Part shown: positions 22,304 to 45,441 of the stretch, piece after piece
Position numbering within the stretch: position 1 is the first letter of the stretch
How the letters are laid out: each line of letters starts with the position of its first letter
Assembly: GCF_043641665.1 (NCBI RefSeq)
Contig: NC_092202.1
Span: 15,736,036 to 15,800,035 of the forward strand
Direction: 5' to 3'
Source: Enoplosus armatus
Lineage: Eukaryota > Chordata > Actinopteri > Centrarchiformes > Enoplosidae
DNA length: 64,000 nucleotides
Position numbers and translations under genes: made by a program
Notes under the pieces: generated by a model
Databases searched by the model: none
What the model was told of the DNA's origin: nothing
The model's input: the letters and a program-made list of their open reading frames with translations, nothing else

Positions 22304-24924
22304 TTATATCCTTCAGGGAACTCAGATACACTAAGATCAGCTCCTGTATCTTTCCACTCATTGTACTTCCCGTGGTTGTTTCCATGGCCAAGCAGCGGCA
22401 AAGGACAGCGCACGTTCACGAGAGCGGCAGCCGCCCCCTCCCTCTCCTCGCAGATCTAATATGGGTGAAGATTCAGCTAACTGGGTGGCTTATTTCTCGC
22501 CTCATATTTGCTCAGAAACAGATTTTGGTGGGCTGCGGAGGTGAAATGAGTGAAAGTTTACGTTTTGTTAATGGCAATCCGCCGCCAGCACTTTGCATTG
22601 TGGGACACAGCATGCGAGGTAGACCGGTCCGAAGCAGACCTTTGTGATTTCACTTATAAAGATTCCAAATATGGTAAATCTGGCCCCCAGTGTTTCTCAT
22701 CGTTATCTAAAAACAGCTGTTACAAAGGGGTGCTTTGTAATCAGTCACTTGTATTCAGGCCCGAACAGCACACTGTAACATCCTTTCCTTTGTTCCTTTC
22801 ACTTTTGGATAAAAGATCATTGAACTGTTGTAATATATAATATAATATATTGTATAACGTCTTTATCTGGGGGAATTTCAGCTGAGTTTCTGTTGACAGC
22901 TGAGTGAGTCATGGTGCACTGAATAATTGTGAATAAAATGACACGCAGCCGAAACCAGCTCACTCCCCCCAACTACAAGGTACATTCACATCGGTTTCAT
23001 TGAGTGAGTTGGTGTATTGTAGGATATTTGGTGGAACCTGGAACATGCTAACAGAGTACAGGAAGTGACTGACAATAAAGAAAACGCTGGCAATGACAGA
23101 CTCACGTGTTCAGGAATATGAACAATCAGGTTAGTCTTTGTTCCATGTGAACATCGCGTCCATGCTGAAAACCAGCAGCGCAGGATGAGACTCATAAACG
23201 CATGAAGACTCAGTAACAGCGTCAACAAAGCAGGAAAAAAAGGAAATGAATGGGTGTCTTTTGCACTATCCCACCTGTATTACTATAAAACGACGACAGC
23301 TACGGCGCTATTTTACGTCCGACTCCAAAAGGAACGAGGGTCTAAGGGTCAGGGACTGGTACGTGGGAAGGGTCTAAGATTTATACCTGCTGGGGACACA
23401 CTACATGACTCTTAACTTGATGTTCTTGCGATGTGTAACGTCTGGACTTCAGACTCCAATTCAAAACCAAGAACAGGAATTAGTTTGTGTGTCATGGCCT
23501 GGACTGGCCAACGGTCACACCGCCTCTTTTGTGCATACACTGATTACTATTTAGGGTTGATTTCAGGGCAGCCCAGTATCACATTGTTGAACAGAGGGCA
23601 TTCCTGGATGTGGAGATTCACTTCTCCCTCAGTGTGTGACGTTTTCACTGTCGAGTTCAGTCACGCAGTGCCTCCCCAAACTAACCTTAAGCAGCATTGT
23701 GCATCACTGTGGTGGAATTTAAATCCGAGGGAGGGGGGGGGGGGGGGGGGGTCAGACTGGCTAACAAGCAGCAGCGAGCTCAGGGCCTACCCTCAAATGT
23801 TCTGTGCCTTCCGTCTTCCTTTTCTGCGTCGAGCAGCCACAATGGAATACAGTGGGAGAGGAAATGAACCCATGCATGGCTGTACGACCCAAACTCTATG
23901 ATCAATATCAAGCCACTAAAGCGTTCATGTGTTTTTAGTACTAGTTGAAACCATAAAGTAGTAATTAAAACCTGTATTCTTGCCCAATCACACCACATCT
24001 GCATCAAGGCACACCAATGACAGCAGTAACAGTAGCTTGGATTAAAAAAAAAAAAAAAAAACAGTGGCGTGGGTAGCTGGCATGAGATAAAGCAATCGCG
24101 ATCGCGACCCACCAGCAGGAGCTCATCAACAGGAAAAGAAACGCATGAATCATTCAGGCAGGCTCCATTAACACGGGAAGTGCCTCAGAACCAGAGCAGG
24201 ACTGAGCAGGAAACCCTCCACAGAGGAGCGCTTCCCAGATGATGCAGGCTGGGCTGACTTCACAGCACCAGGCAAAGCTACCTGCAGCCTGCTCCGCAGC
24301 TCACAGCTACACCAACACTTAGTTAGAGGCTAGCAGGTAAACACAGCGGAGCAAATTTAGCAGCGAAATGAGACCGATACTTTTTTTTCTTTTCCTGATT
24401 TGCGTCTGGCTCATCTGCATCTTAAACGACAGGGTTGAATTAGGATGAAGCGCACACACACACACACATACGTTCCTTGGTGGTGTCAACGGAGGACCCT
24501 GATCATATGACAGCTGTAGAAGAGCTGGGAGACGAAGCCTCCTTTAATCAGCAGTTATTCGTTTCCAACTGTTTCTTCAGCGCAGACAACAGATGCTCCT
24601 CCTTCTCTCTCTCTCTCTGTCACAGATTGACAATGCGGGGAAGGGGGGGGGGGGGTATTGGAAAATATCTGTCACGCCCACTCAGGAAAGACGAGTTTCA
24701 CTGAGGCAACTTGAGCTCCTATTTTTTTTTTTTTTTTAAACCAAACTAGTAGCGTCGCCCCGGAGTTCATTGACAATGCTGCAGTGTTTGAAGAACAACA
24801 CTGTCGACGTGAGCTGAAACCTGCTGTACTATGTAAAAAAAAACAAAACTGTAAAATAAAGGACATGTAAGCTTCCCGTACAACAAATTAAAATGTTTAA
24901 AGGGAGGGGACATGCTGGACTTAC

Positions 24925-24965
24925 TTTGACACCATCTGGTTTTTTGTTCAGCAGGCTCTTGGCTG
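24925..24965 (-). CDS. camk2d: camk2d exon 13: start of variable linker
   Basis: 41 nt, acceptor ctcaacag, donor gtaagt. It encodes (A)AKSLLNKKPDGVK and follows NFS of exon 12. AKSLL..KKPDGVK is the delta-type sequence, with an extra Asn compared with the human LLKKPD that I recall. It ends in phase 0, from which the variable exons are optionally spliced. Confidence 0.93.
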
Positions 24966-26754
24966 CTGTTGAGAAAAAAAAAAAAAGAAAAAGATAACAA
25001 TGCAAGGAAATCAGTGGACAGCTGGAATTACCACACACAGAAACACACACACACACACACACACACATGCACTAGGTCTATTCAAGGCTGGCCAATTACT
25101 AGCAACCTCAAAGTGGGGCCCTGCTAGAATTGGAAGCAGGAGAAGAGAAAAAAATGCAAATGACACAGTGAAACAGGATGAAACAAAACTTAGTGAATCA
25201 TTAGTCTGGAACATGCAATTAGATCCATCTGACAGGACTACAGGAGACACTGTCAGTAACACCCGGGCCGGGCCAGGCCGGGCCGGGAGGTCAGAGCAGC
25301 AGTGTCCAGGTGACTGAACTCATCACGCTACAGAAAAACACACCTTTGATTTGTGAGACGGCGTGAGCTAAAGTCACGTGAGTGGCGGCCAACGAAGACC
25401 ACCTGCTCTTCGGTTAACATGCAAGGGACAGTCTGAGACGCGGACAGATGATCGGTAGGAAGGCAGGGGGGGTCAGTGTGTGTGTGTGGGGGGGCATGTG
25501 GTGTCAAAACCGTAGGCATGTGCGTGTTTTAGTAACCGGTAGAGGCTTTGCAGTGACAATCAAATATCTTTTAGCAGCCATGTTGGAGGAACATTTTGAG
25601 GGGGGGTAAAAAGGCAACAGACTGGACATTACAAACAAAATGATCTCATCAGGTGGAGCTGTTTTGTGAAATCGCACATTTGAAGATCCCACAGATGGAA
25701 ACTGGAGCGATGTCCCCTGTACCGGACATGAAGACGACAATCTAAGAAGGATTCCTGTGCTCTGCGACTCAGATTTGGTCAAAACTAACAGTTAAAGTAG
25801 AGGGAGGCCACAGCAACAAAATCCCTTTACTGCATTACCACATTATTACGATTTAACAGGACGGTATGACTAATATTTCAATATTAGAGACTAATATCGA
25901 ATGTACACATTTGTGATACTGTTGTCTGTACATATAACAGGTGTACTACATGCATGTACACATATGACAAAGTACTACGTTGTAATTTGTCTAATGTTCT
26001 CTGAATATGGCTTATATTTATGACATGTATAGATTATATATATATATATATTTCGATTTATATTCTCTGAGTATGAGCTTTTATTGCACCACCACCTTCT
26101 GATCGTCTGCATGTCCCGTAAGCAATTTAGACATTTTGGATCCCCCCCCCCCCCAATATAAAAGGTTTCTTTCTGTCCTCCAATATGGCCACCAAGCCCC
26201 ACACTGGCAGGCGTGACATGCCTCCGTGCCGAACCTGACCAGGTGAAGCACTGCGAGGAACTGTGCCGAGAACTCTTACCTTTCACATGAGGTCACCACA
26301 TAAGAGGGGAAGGAAGGGGACAAAAGAAAAACGTGTAAAAACACTGAGGGCTACAACGGTGACACTGTGGCTGAATGCTTTAGACTTTAAACAAATGTAA
26401 GCTTGGCTGTCATTTGTCATAAAGAGAAACAATCAATAAGGTTAGACTCAGTTTGAGTGTTTTGCCCTTTAAAAAAAAAAGGGGGGGGTGGGGGGTTCGA
26501 GGATAGGACTGCATCGATCTGTAAGGTAATTCGGTCTCGGTTGATAGCAAACTGAAAAAGGGAGGACAAATGGAGCTTATTGGGCTCTAAAAGGCCAGCG
26601 AGTGAAAAACAGCTGCACTCAAAAGAGCAACGCAATACTTAGATACAAAATAAAGACAGAGCGAAGGAGGTGTCGAGGAATAAACTGTCATCGGTAATGG
26701 TGCTTCTGGCCTTTATTGTTTCCTTAATCTTCATCGTAACTGCTTCAGTCCTAC
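24966..26754 (-). other. camk2d intron 12
   Basis: Contains a (CA)n run (25041-25067), a C13 run (26142-26154) and short TA repeats. No exon recognised. Confidence 0.7.
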
Positions 26755-26797
26755 CTGAGAAGTTGCGAGTGGCGAGCATAGTGGTCAGGATGGCGCC
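26755..26797 (-). CDS. camk2d: camk2d exon 12: calmodulin-binding segment
   Basis: 43 nt, acceptor tctccgcag, donor gtagga. It encodes GAILTTMLATRNFS plus one base. It completes the calmodulin-binding helix. The TT pair corresponds to Thr306/307, whose phosphorylation blocks calmodulin rebinding in the family. Only 221 nt separate it from exon 11. Confidence 0.96.
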
Positions 26798-26919
26798 CTG
26801 CGGAGACAGAAATAGACACTGAGAGGAACAGACTCCCGTGTTTACATAGGCTGAGAGGTTAATGATTAGATGGTTCTGGCGCCCATAACTGGAGGGGGCC
26901 GGTTTTGCAGCACTCGTCA

Positions 26920-27344
<425 letters not shown>

Positions 27345-27839
27345 TTACAACCATCCACAATGCCATTAATGCCACGTAAGTATCTACAAATATCCAACAT
27401 TTTGGAGGACACCTCTCCAGCGTAACCAAAACTCTGTTGCCAGGATTTGGACTCGGACTAGGAAACATGACCATGAAAATGACCATGACTGTATAAGCAT
27501 ACACATCTGGCAACATCTGCTTCACTTCTGTTATCTGGTTTTCTGCTGTTGTATGAGCTGTATGTACTGAAAACAAATTAAACTATTCCAACTTCTTTAT
27601 TCCTGAAATCTCAACTTAATGTTCCCTCACAGGGCCCATGAGGCTGCGTCAGCGTTTGTTTAGCATTGTTCTATCGTTTGCTGTTATCTGGGTTCTACAT
27701 ATATGTGTCTTTGGGGTTGTTATATTTGTCTTGTTGTGGTTTTGTATGTATTATGTGGTGGCAGTAATGTTATCATCATCAATGTCATTCAAATTATACT
27801 TATTTGAATTTGATTTCATTTTTTTAAAAAAGTGTGTGT

Positions 27840-29511
<1,672 letters not shown>

Positions 29512-29595
29512 CGCAGGCCCACATGTCCACTGGCTTGCCGTAGGGATCTTTCCTCAGCACCTCTGGGGACAGGTACCCTGGTGTCCCGGCAAAAC
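29512..29595 (-). CDS. camk2d: camk2d exon 8: activation segment
   Basis: 84 nt, acceptor gtgttccag, donor gtaaga. It encodes (G)[20 protein letters not shown] then PVDMWAC(G), about residues 173-201. It holds the activation segment ending in the APE-like SPE and the Asp of the F-helix (VDMWACG). Met in VDMW is the delta form; alpha and beta have Leu or Ile there. Confidence 0.96.
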
Positions 29596-35188
<5,593 letters not shown>

Positions 35189-35261
35189 CTTGAGGTCGCG
35201 GTGGACCACGCCCATCTGGTGGCAGTGGAGCACGGCCTCTAGGATCTGCTGAATGCAATGA
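35189..35261 (-). CDS. camk2d: camk2d exon 6b: catalytic loop, alpha/beta-type
   Basis: 73 nt with the same phases as exon 6a, donor gtaagt, acceptor tttgcatgcag with almost no pyrimidine tract. It encodes [17 protein letters not shown] followed by VVHRDLK. Relative to 6a it differs at five residues (A/S, L/N, Q/V, M/N, V/I). The wording matches the CAMK2A/CAMK2B version as I remember it. The HRD motif is intact, no stop or frameshift is present, and GC-ending codons are common, so it looks selected rather than decayed. A TGCATG motif overlaps its 3' splice site. Confidence 0.9.
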
Positions 35262-36300
35262 CTGCATGCAAACACCAGGGGGCCATGGGTTAGTGACAAG
35301 CTACCACTCACTGTCTGTGGCTGTGAGCTCGCTTTGACACCTGGGGAGACCCGCTGGCCATGTTAGCGGGGAGACTGTACAGCAAAATCTGACCAAGGTG
35401 GCACGATGAGGGTTACTTTGGCCAAATGGAGTATTTAATCAATGTTCAAAATGTTTTTTTATTTTTTTTATTTTTTGTTGCCACGGTCACCTACTGATGT
35501 TTACTGCGACAGACCCAGCTGCAATTCTGGCCAATTCTCTCCCGAGTCTCAAAACAGAAGTGGTGTTAGCTCCTGGCCAACTGGAGGCTGGACCCCGAGA
35601 GAGAGGGGGGGGGGGGGTAGAAGCTGAAGGAAGGAGGAGGAAGTGGTTTTGAATCTGTTACTGGTACTCAGTAGCAAGCCAACAGTGTTGGGGAGTTTGC
35701 GAGTTTATTCATTCTGATACTCGCTGCACATGATTGTCGATTGTAATGGTGCTTACTGGCAGTAGAGGCGCTCGAGGTTGGAATTATTTGCCATTATCCG
35801 AGTACAAATCAGTGTTTTTATGATGTTTATGAAGTTTGTGCGGGTCTCACGCCCAAAACTGTGGCACGAGGACAACTTTAGTGTCATACATTTATACAGA
35901 TGGTGTCTGGGGCCATAAAACATTCCTCCTCCTCCTCCTCTCTCAGGCGTCAGCCCTCTCAGTGGCTGTGTCAGAGCATGGTTCTGGACAGATGCTACAT
36001 GCACTTTGTGCCCCTGTGCGTACAGGGTGCCGATACTACATGACCTACCGCCTCCTCTCCAGCCAACCTGCCCACCATGCCCTGCAGCAAGTGGATTGTA
36101 AAACACTCCTGACAGGTGGCGGTGTGTTGTGAGGGTGACTGGTGGAGGAGGGAGGGGGGGTGGGGGTGTTTTGAAGGAGGCGGCACTCAGTGGGAGGTTA
36201 ATTGGTCGATTGGTCAGGCAGTGGAGGAGCGAGGCAAGGTGCCGCAGGCGGGCGTGGCCTGTGTCTTTTTTTTGCCATTACTGTCGTCAACTTTACTAAC
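35262..36300 (-). other. intron between the two exon 6 copies
   Basis: 1,039 nt. On the minus strand it ends in a pyrimidine-poor acceptor for exon 6b that includes TGCATG (35270-35265). Contains a G-rich run near 35607-35618. No third exon copy seen. Confidence 0.7.
35265..35270 (-). promoter_or_regulatory. TGCATG overlapping exon 6b 3' splice site
   Basis: Sequence reads tTGCATGcag before exon 6b. RBFOX binding upstream of, or on, a 3' splice site usually represses that exon, which would favour exon 6a. Confidence 0.5.
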
Positions 36301-36373
36301 CTTTAGGTCCCTGTGCACTATGCCATTTACGTGGCAATGATTTACACTTTCTAGAATCTGCTGAATGCAGTGA
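36301..36373 (-). CDS. camk2d: camk2d exon 6a: catalytic loop, delta-type
   Basis: 73 nt (phase 2 to phase 0), acceptor ctctcctccacag after a long pyrimidine tract, donor gttagt. It encodes [17 protein letters not shown] followed by IVHRDLK, about residues 115-138, including the catalytic HRD. ESVNHCH..GIV is the version I know from CAMK2D. This is the first of two tandem copies in transcription order. Because 73 is not a multiple of three, using both copies or neither breaks the frame. Confidence 0.94.
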
Positions 36374-36527
36374 CTGTGGAGGAGAGAGAGAGACCAGGCC
36401 AGAAGCACAAAAAAAAAAAAAGGAGAGGGAGAACAGATAAAACGTCAGGAAACGAAAAAGGAACAAGAACAGGTAGACAGAACCCACAAACACATGAAAT
36501 AACACTGACGAAAGGAAACATTTAAAA

Positions 36528-37125
36528 AAGGAAAAGTTCAACATTCTGGGAAATACAATAATTTTCTTTCTTTTCCAGGAATTAGACGAGAAGATCGATA
36601 TCAATCTCATGTCTGTGTGTGGAGTACAGAGCTGGAGTCAGGATGCAGTTAGCCTAGCTTAGCATAAATACTGGAGGCAAGGGGGAAACGGCATGCCTGG
36701 CTATGTGCCAACACCTCTAAAGTTGCCTTATTAACACAATGTATCTGTTAAATTTGAACATAGACAGAAATGTCAATTTGTGATTTTAGGGGCGTTTTAG
36801 GCGCTGAAAAAATTTCTTAACGAACAACAGCAGGTTGCCATATACAGGTCTCTGTGCAGGCACAGTCGTACCAAACCTGGCGACCTCACAGCGACAAGAC
36901 TCTGAGATTCGGCACATAGTCTCCGCTCCCAGCTGTTGTTCGCCAGGAAATAGTCCCAACACATAACTCTCCAGAGAACCACATGCATTTCTGTTTGTGT
37001 GCCGGTTAAACAAACCAGATATAAACGTGCTAACCTATGAGCTTTAGAGGTGTTGGTGGGTGTATAGAGCCAGGCTAGCCTTTTTCCCCTGCTTTCAGTC
37101 TTTATGCTAAGCTAGGCTAACCATG
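36528..37125. repeat. palindromic composite of repeat family D
   Basis: The left part carries TTAGCCTAGCTTAGCATAAA on the plus strand. The right part carries its complement (TTTATGCTAAGCTAGGCTAA, 37101-37120). The middle matches 42540-42720 in reverse orientation. Confidence 0.6.
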
Positions 37126-37132
37126 TCAGTAC

Positions 37133-37495
37133 TTAAAAAAGGTCCCATATTATGCTAATTTCAGCTTTCTATTTTTATTTTGGGGCTCCACTAGAGTAGC
37201 TTTGCATGATTCGCAGTTCAAAAAAGTCCTTGTTTATCTTCTACTGGCCCTTTATGCAGCCCCTCAGTTCCCCCTCTGTTTGAAACAAGACGTTTTAGAG
37301 AGTGTGGTGATATCACAACCTTACGGAAGTCCTGCCTGCTCGTTTAAAAAGGCGCAGCGTCTGAATACAGGCTGTGTTTCATTTCTCCGTGGACTGAGCG
37401 TTTTAATACTTTCACAGCATTTACACAGCACCCAGACCTGCTTTATAATCAAACAAGACATGGAGATCTCACTATATACAATACGGGACCTTCAA
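37133..37495 (+). repeat. TTAA-MITE (family B-like), complete
   Basis: Starts TTAA then AAAAGGTCCCATAT and ends ATACGGGACCT then TCAA, i.e. inverted ends with a one-base decay in the right TTAA. The body shares GTCCTTGTTTATCTTCTACT-like sequence with family B. Confidence 0.65.
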
Positions 37496-38251
37496 CGCAC
37501 AGACATGAGATCGATCTTCACATCGTCAATCTTGGAAAGAAAGCACACTGTTGAACTGTTCCTTTCAGCTATTCAACAATTAGAGAAAAAATTACAGAAG
37601 CACACACGATAGTTCTTTTCACCTGTAAAAGCTCTTTCAGATGTCGCCTTCAAAAACATATTTACAAAATCCATAAAATCCACCACAAAACAGAACCCGG
37701 ATCCTTAACGTCTAAAGCCGTGTTTGAATGAACAAGTGTCTCACAAAGCTGACATCGGAACAGTCGCAACCCTAGATGACAGATCCCGGAACTTGGAAAT
37801 CTTCGAAAAATGATTCAAAACGTCAGTCTTAAATGAACCTTTAACAGAGACGCTCTGGGGTAAAGCCTTTACGAAAACAGACTTGTAGAAAAACATCGGA
37901 CGGGGTTCTTTTTTGAGTGGATTTTAACAGACGGGCCAGAAGGTGAAATTGGGGAAAAGTAGATCCATTATCAAAGGACAAAAGGTGGAACAAGAAGAAA
38001 CGTAAAGAGAGCACGAGGCATAAAAGGCATATCAAAGAAGCACTGCCGTATCTGATGCATGATGACGAGGGGGTTGTATTGGTGTGTGTGTGTGTATGTT
38101 GCATATATTCAAATTCACATACACGCCAATAGGCAATTTCATGATTTGCACAGCTATCATTTTGTTAACTGTCAACCAGAGTGCGTATCTGCTCGGACAT
38201 GCCTTCCTGCATCACATTTATTCAATAACATATCAATACAACAGAGCGTTA

Positions 38252-42064
<3,813 letters not shown>

Positions 42065-42119
42065 AAGTCAAAGACCAGATAGTGGAATCCTTCCTCTGAT
42101 ATGCTGTCATGGAGCCGCA
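42065..42119 (-). CDS. camk2d: camk2d exon 4: kinase N-lobe/hinge
   Basis: 55 nt, acceptor ccctcacag, strong donor gtaagt. It encodes (V)RLHDSISEEGFHYLVFD(L), about residues 74-92: beta strands 4-5 and the hinge. The Val and Leu codons are split across the flanking introns and close correctly with exons 3 and 5. A T-rich tract follows the donor on the minus strand (the poly-A at 42044-42059 on the plus strand). Confidence 0.96.
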
Positions 42120-42399
42120 CTGTGAGGGAGGGAAAAAAAGAGTTATTCAGTTATGTAAAGTACTATACTCCATGCACCAGGCAACCTGCAGCAGTAGGTT
42201 AACTGTGTGAATTATGAATACGTATAAAACACACATTGAGGGAGCCGTGTGGTCTTCTTTCAGTGTGTAAGTGCCGTTCAGAGTTAGACATCACTGGTGG
42301 ATTTTGACACTTTTTGACACTGGCGTCCATTTTTGATGCAAAGCAAACTACAGTGAATCATCTGTAGATGAAAAGGTGTAATTCAACATTTGGGAAAAA

Positions 42400-42790
42400 T
42401 ATGGTTATCGGCTTGGCTGGTTTCAGGATGTGGTTAGCCTAGCTTAGCGTAAAGAGTGGACGCAGGGGAAAAAACAGCTAGGCCTGGCTCTATACGCCCA
42501 CCAACGCCTCGAAAGGCTCACCGATTAGCACGTTACATCAGGTTTGTTTAACCGGTACACAAAACAGAAATGGATGTATGTGCCTTCTCGGAACTACTTC
42601 CTCGCAAAGAACAGCCGGGAGCAGCGACGGTGTGCAGGATCTCAGAATCTTGTCACCGTGGGGTTGCCGGGTTTGGTACTATTGTGCCTGTGCACGAGAG
42701 ATCTGTACCAAAACGGCGCCGTCTGGCAACCCCCACGGCATAGACGGAGATGATGACGTGCTGGGTGGATGGGTACACTGTTGATTACGC
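42400..42790 (+). repeat. repeat family D copy
   Basis: TTAGCCTAGCTTAGCGTAAA at 42433-42452, and a downstream region that is the reverse complement of 36830-37020. The open frame in this copy is repeat-derived. Confidence 0.6.
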
Positions 42791-43274
42791 CAATTTTCTA
42801 TTTATACAAAATGTCAGAATTTTCAGACTGAAGTCGCCAAGAAGCCGCGTTTCGACTTCTGGATTGCCCACTTGAATGTACTTACATTACAGGTATTCAC
42901 TGGTTTTGGCATGATAAGCTCCTACATGTTGGTACAGTAAGTCAGCGGTCCACATATAATGATTGGTAAAGGATGCCGTTCAAACGGTACTGCCTGCATC
43001 TAGCCACGTGTTCAGGGCTGATTCATACACGAGTAAATGATTTACAACGTTCACTTCCATTCTCTCTAAAAGAGGCCGCAGATCCAGCTGTGGACACAGA
43101 CACACCGTATGGGTGGTTAGTCCATGAGTGGACAAGTCATACGTGCCCCTGAAATAATAATGTGAGCCTATATTCAGCTACACAGTTTCAAATGGTCACA
43201 CGTTTGTAGCTTCTCTAGCGACTTCTATACATTGAAATGTATTAATCTGAAAGAAAGTAAATAAATGTTAACAT

Positions 43275-43382
43275 TTCCATTCAATTTTATTTACGTCGCG
43301 CCAAATCACAACAAAAATCACCTCATGACACTTTACACAGAGCAGGTCTAGACCATACTCTTTATAATGTTATTTACACAGA
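43275..43382 (-). mobile_element. truncated LINE tail
   Basis: Reverse complement of the 22190-22300 tail, retaining the AGCAGGTCTAGACCATACTC block. Intronic. Confidence 0.65.
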
Positions 43383-44781
43383 CTAGGGATGTTGATAATT
43401 AACTGTTCAACCGACAATAACCGTTTAACTGACCCCCCCGGATCCTTCTGACGTTCTTCCCGAGGCTGGCCACTCTAGCGAGGCGCTATCTCCGCGTTCC
43501 CCGGTACCATCTGAGCGGGTATTTATTCTCCGCCGCGGGGTCTGCTCACAAGACTAACCCCATAGCATGTTGACACGTCGCTATATCTGAATGAAAACCA
43601 GTAGATTCAGGACTGAGGTAGGCCTGGGCTGTTTATTTTATTTCAGGATCTATTTGAGGTCTGACAAATGCGACTACAAGTTTCCATTTTGTGAACCTGT
43701 CGGCTGCTTTTGATCATTAATTAGCCTGTTACAAAAGTCTGGCTTACTGTTTGCTGGGCTATTTATTAATAAGTTATAAAATATGTGTCCCTACACGGGA
43801 GATCCGGGCTGTCAGGACCCCGAAATGTTCTATACATGGGGTCTGGAGGCGCTGGAGGATTCAATGTGCGTTAGCCTACGATGTGTGAATCCTCCTGTTG
43901 GGTTGTTGTTCGCGCTGCTATCGCACATGTAAAAATAAACCCTTTCTTATGGAAGGAAGACATTTGTAATGCGTCTCAGACACTTGTCCAGTCTAAAGAG
44001 TACATTTAAATCTTGTCGGTTAATGATCGGTCAACGATGGGTCGGCCCCTGACAGAGACCCGACAAGTTCCCGCCATGAGAAAGCACTTTTTTTTTTTCT
44101 TTTTTTTTTAATGCAATCATTTCTGCTTAGCTGATTTGCTTAGGCTAGACCCAGGTCTTGTGACAGGCCCCAACAGAAACGATGAGGCTGTATAGGTATG
44201 TAAAGAAAAGAGTGCGATTAATTACAATTTCAGAAACTGGAGATAGGAATAACTAGCTTTTCGTGTCAATTAGGTTCTAAAGATGTCAGCAACGCTAAAT
44301 AGTTGTTTCTGATGAACGTCTGTTGCCCGTCTTGAAATTTATTACCACCAACATCAAGTTTATCTTTCGTACGGTATTTGTTACTTTGCACAGTTAACAT
44401 GTCAAACCAGCCCAGTGTCTCCTATTGCGACTTCCGTGAGAATAAATCTAATGCAAATAACTTCATAGTTCTGTATGAGGGTTTCAACGCCTTCAATTCA
44501 ACACAGTACCGTGTGTTTAGCATTGACTACAATCTGTGTTTTTTTTTTGTGTCTTATAAGCTCCACATCCAGTGAGCACTGTGTGAGCATTCCCTTTGTT
44601 GAACAAGAGGAGGATGGAGGAAGCACAGGGCGAAGGACCTCTGCCAGGCGGTGAGGTTTCACCGAGCCAATTATCCACACCGCCTAATGGACATGAAATG
44701 ACACGGTGTGAAGTGACAACGGAGGGCGAAACTGAGACTAATGTGATGCCTCTGACAAGGACTGCAGGAGGGAGCACCTGC

Positions 44782-44857
44782 TGTGGCATTAGCTCAGGGG
44801 TTAAAGAGGGGGGTCTGCGGCAGCAAGACTGCCTGTTCCAGTCTCTGGGCCGCTTCA
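44782..44857 (+). repeat. possible tRNA-derived SINE head
   Basis: A-box-like TTAGCTCAGGGG and, about 45 nt later, B-box-like TGTTCCAGTCTC. It does not fold as an obvious functional tRNA, so it is called a relic. Confidence 0.3.
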
Positions 44858-44989
44858 GGAACAGGCTCATTTCAGTCCGACAGAGGCAGCTTCGATGGAT
44901 AGCAGAGCCACGGCGATTACTCAATTAATTCAATTTACGGCTATTTTGATAATCGATAAAGTTGTTTCAGTCATTTTGTCAAGCAAGAA

Positions 44990-45235
44990 CGTAAAACGCT
45001 TGCTGGTTCCAGCTTCTTAAATGTCAGGATTTGCTGCCTGTCTTTGTCGTTTGAGAATGAAAGAAGAGTCTTTGGGTTTTGGACCGTTGGTTGGACAAAA
45101 GAGGCAATTTGAAGGCGTCACTTTGGGCTCTGGGAATTTCCTTTTTCTTGACATTTTACAGGCCAAACGATTAATCGTGACAATAATGAAGACGATGATA
45201 GGCCTCGTATCCTGGTTATTTATCGGAAAGTAAAT
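44990..45235 (+). repeat. dispersed repeat, also seen inverted near 38720
   Basis: GCTGGTTCCAGCTTCTTAAA and nearby sequence match the reverse complement of about 38720-38830. Confidence 0.55.
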
Positions 45236-45441
45236 GTGTGCTTTTAATCTGTTGGTGAGGACAGACGAGAACTTGTACAAGCTGGCATACTAGCGGCCCT
45301 GATCAGGGGGTTAAAGTTCTTCTTCTTCTTCTCCTTTGTTGTTTAGAGGCTGCTTTTAAGTGCATTACCACCACCTTCTGGAATGGGGGTTAAAGTTCAA
45401 AACATAACACCATACAAATGGGCCACGTAGTGTCACCACTC

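Larger units (their letters stand above)
20321..24924 (-). other. camk2d intron between exon 13 and INNK exon
   Basis: 4.6 kb containing the LINE tail, a family E repeat, G/C homopolymers and a short CA run. I looked for a KRKSSSSVQMM-type nuclear-localisation exon here and did not find one. Confidence 0.6.

Noticed and set aside
36786..37013. Minus-strand frame resembling the plus-strand frame at 42544-42753
   Set aside because: The similarity reflects two copies of repeat family D, not a conserved protein.
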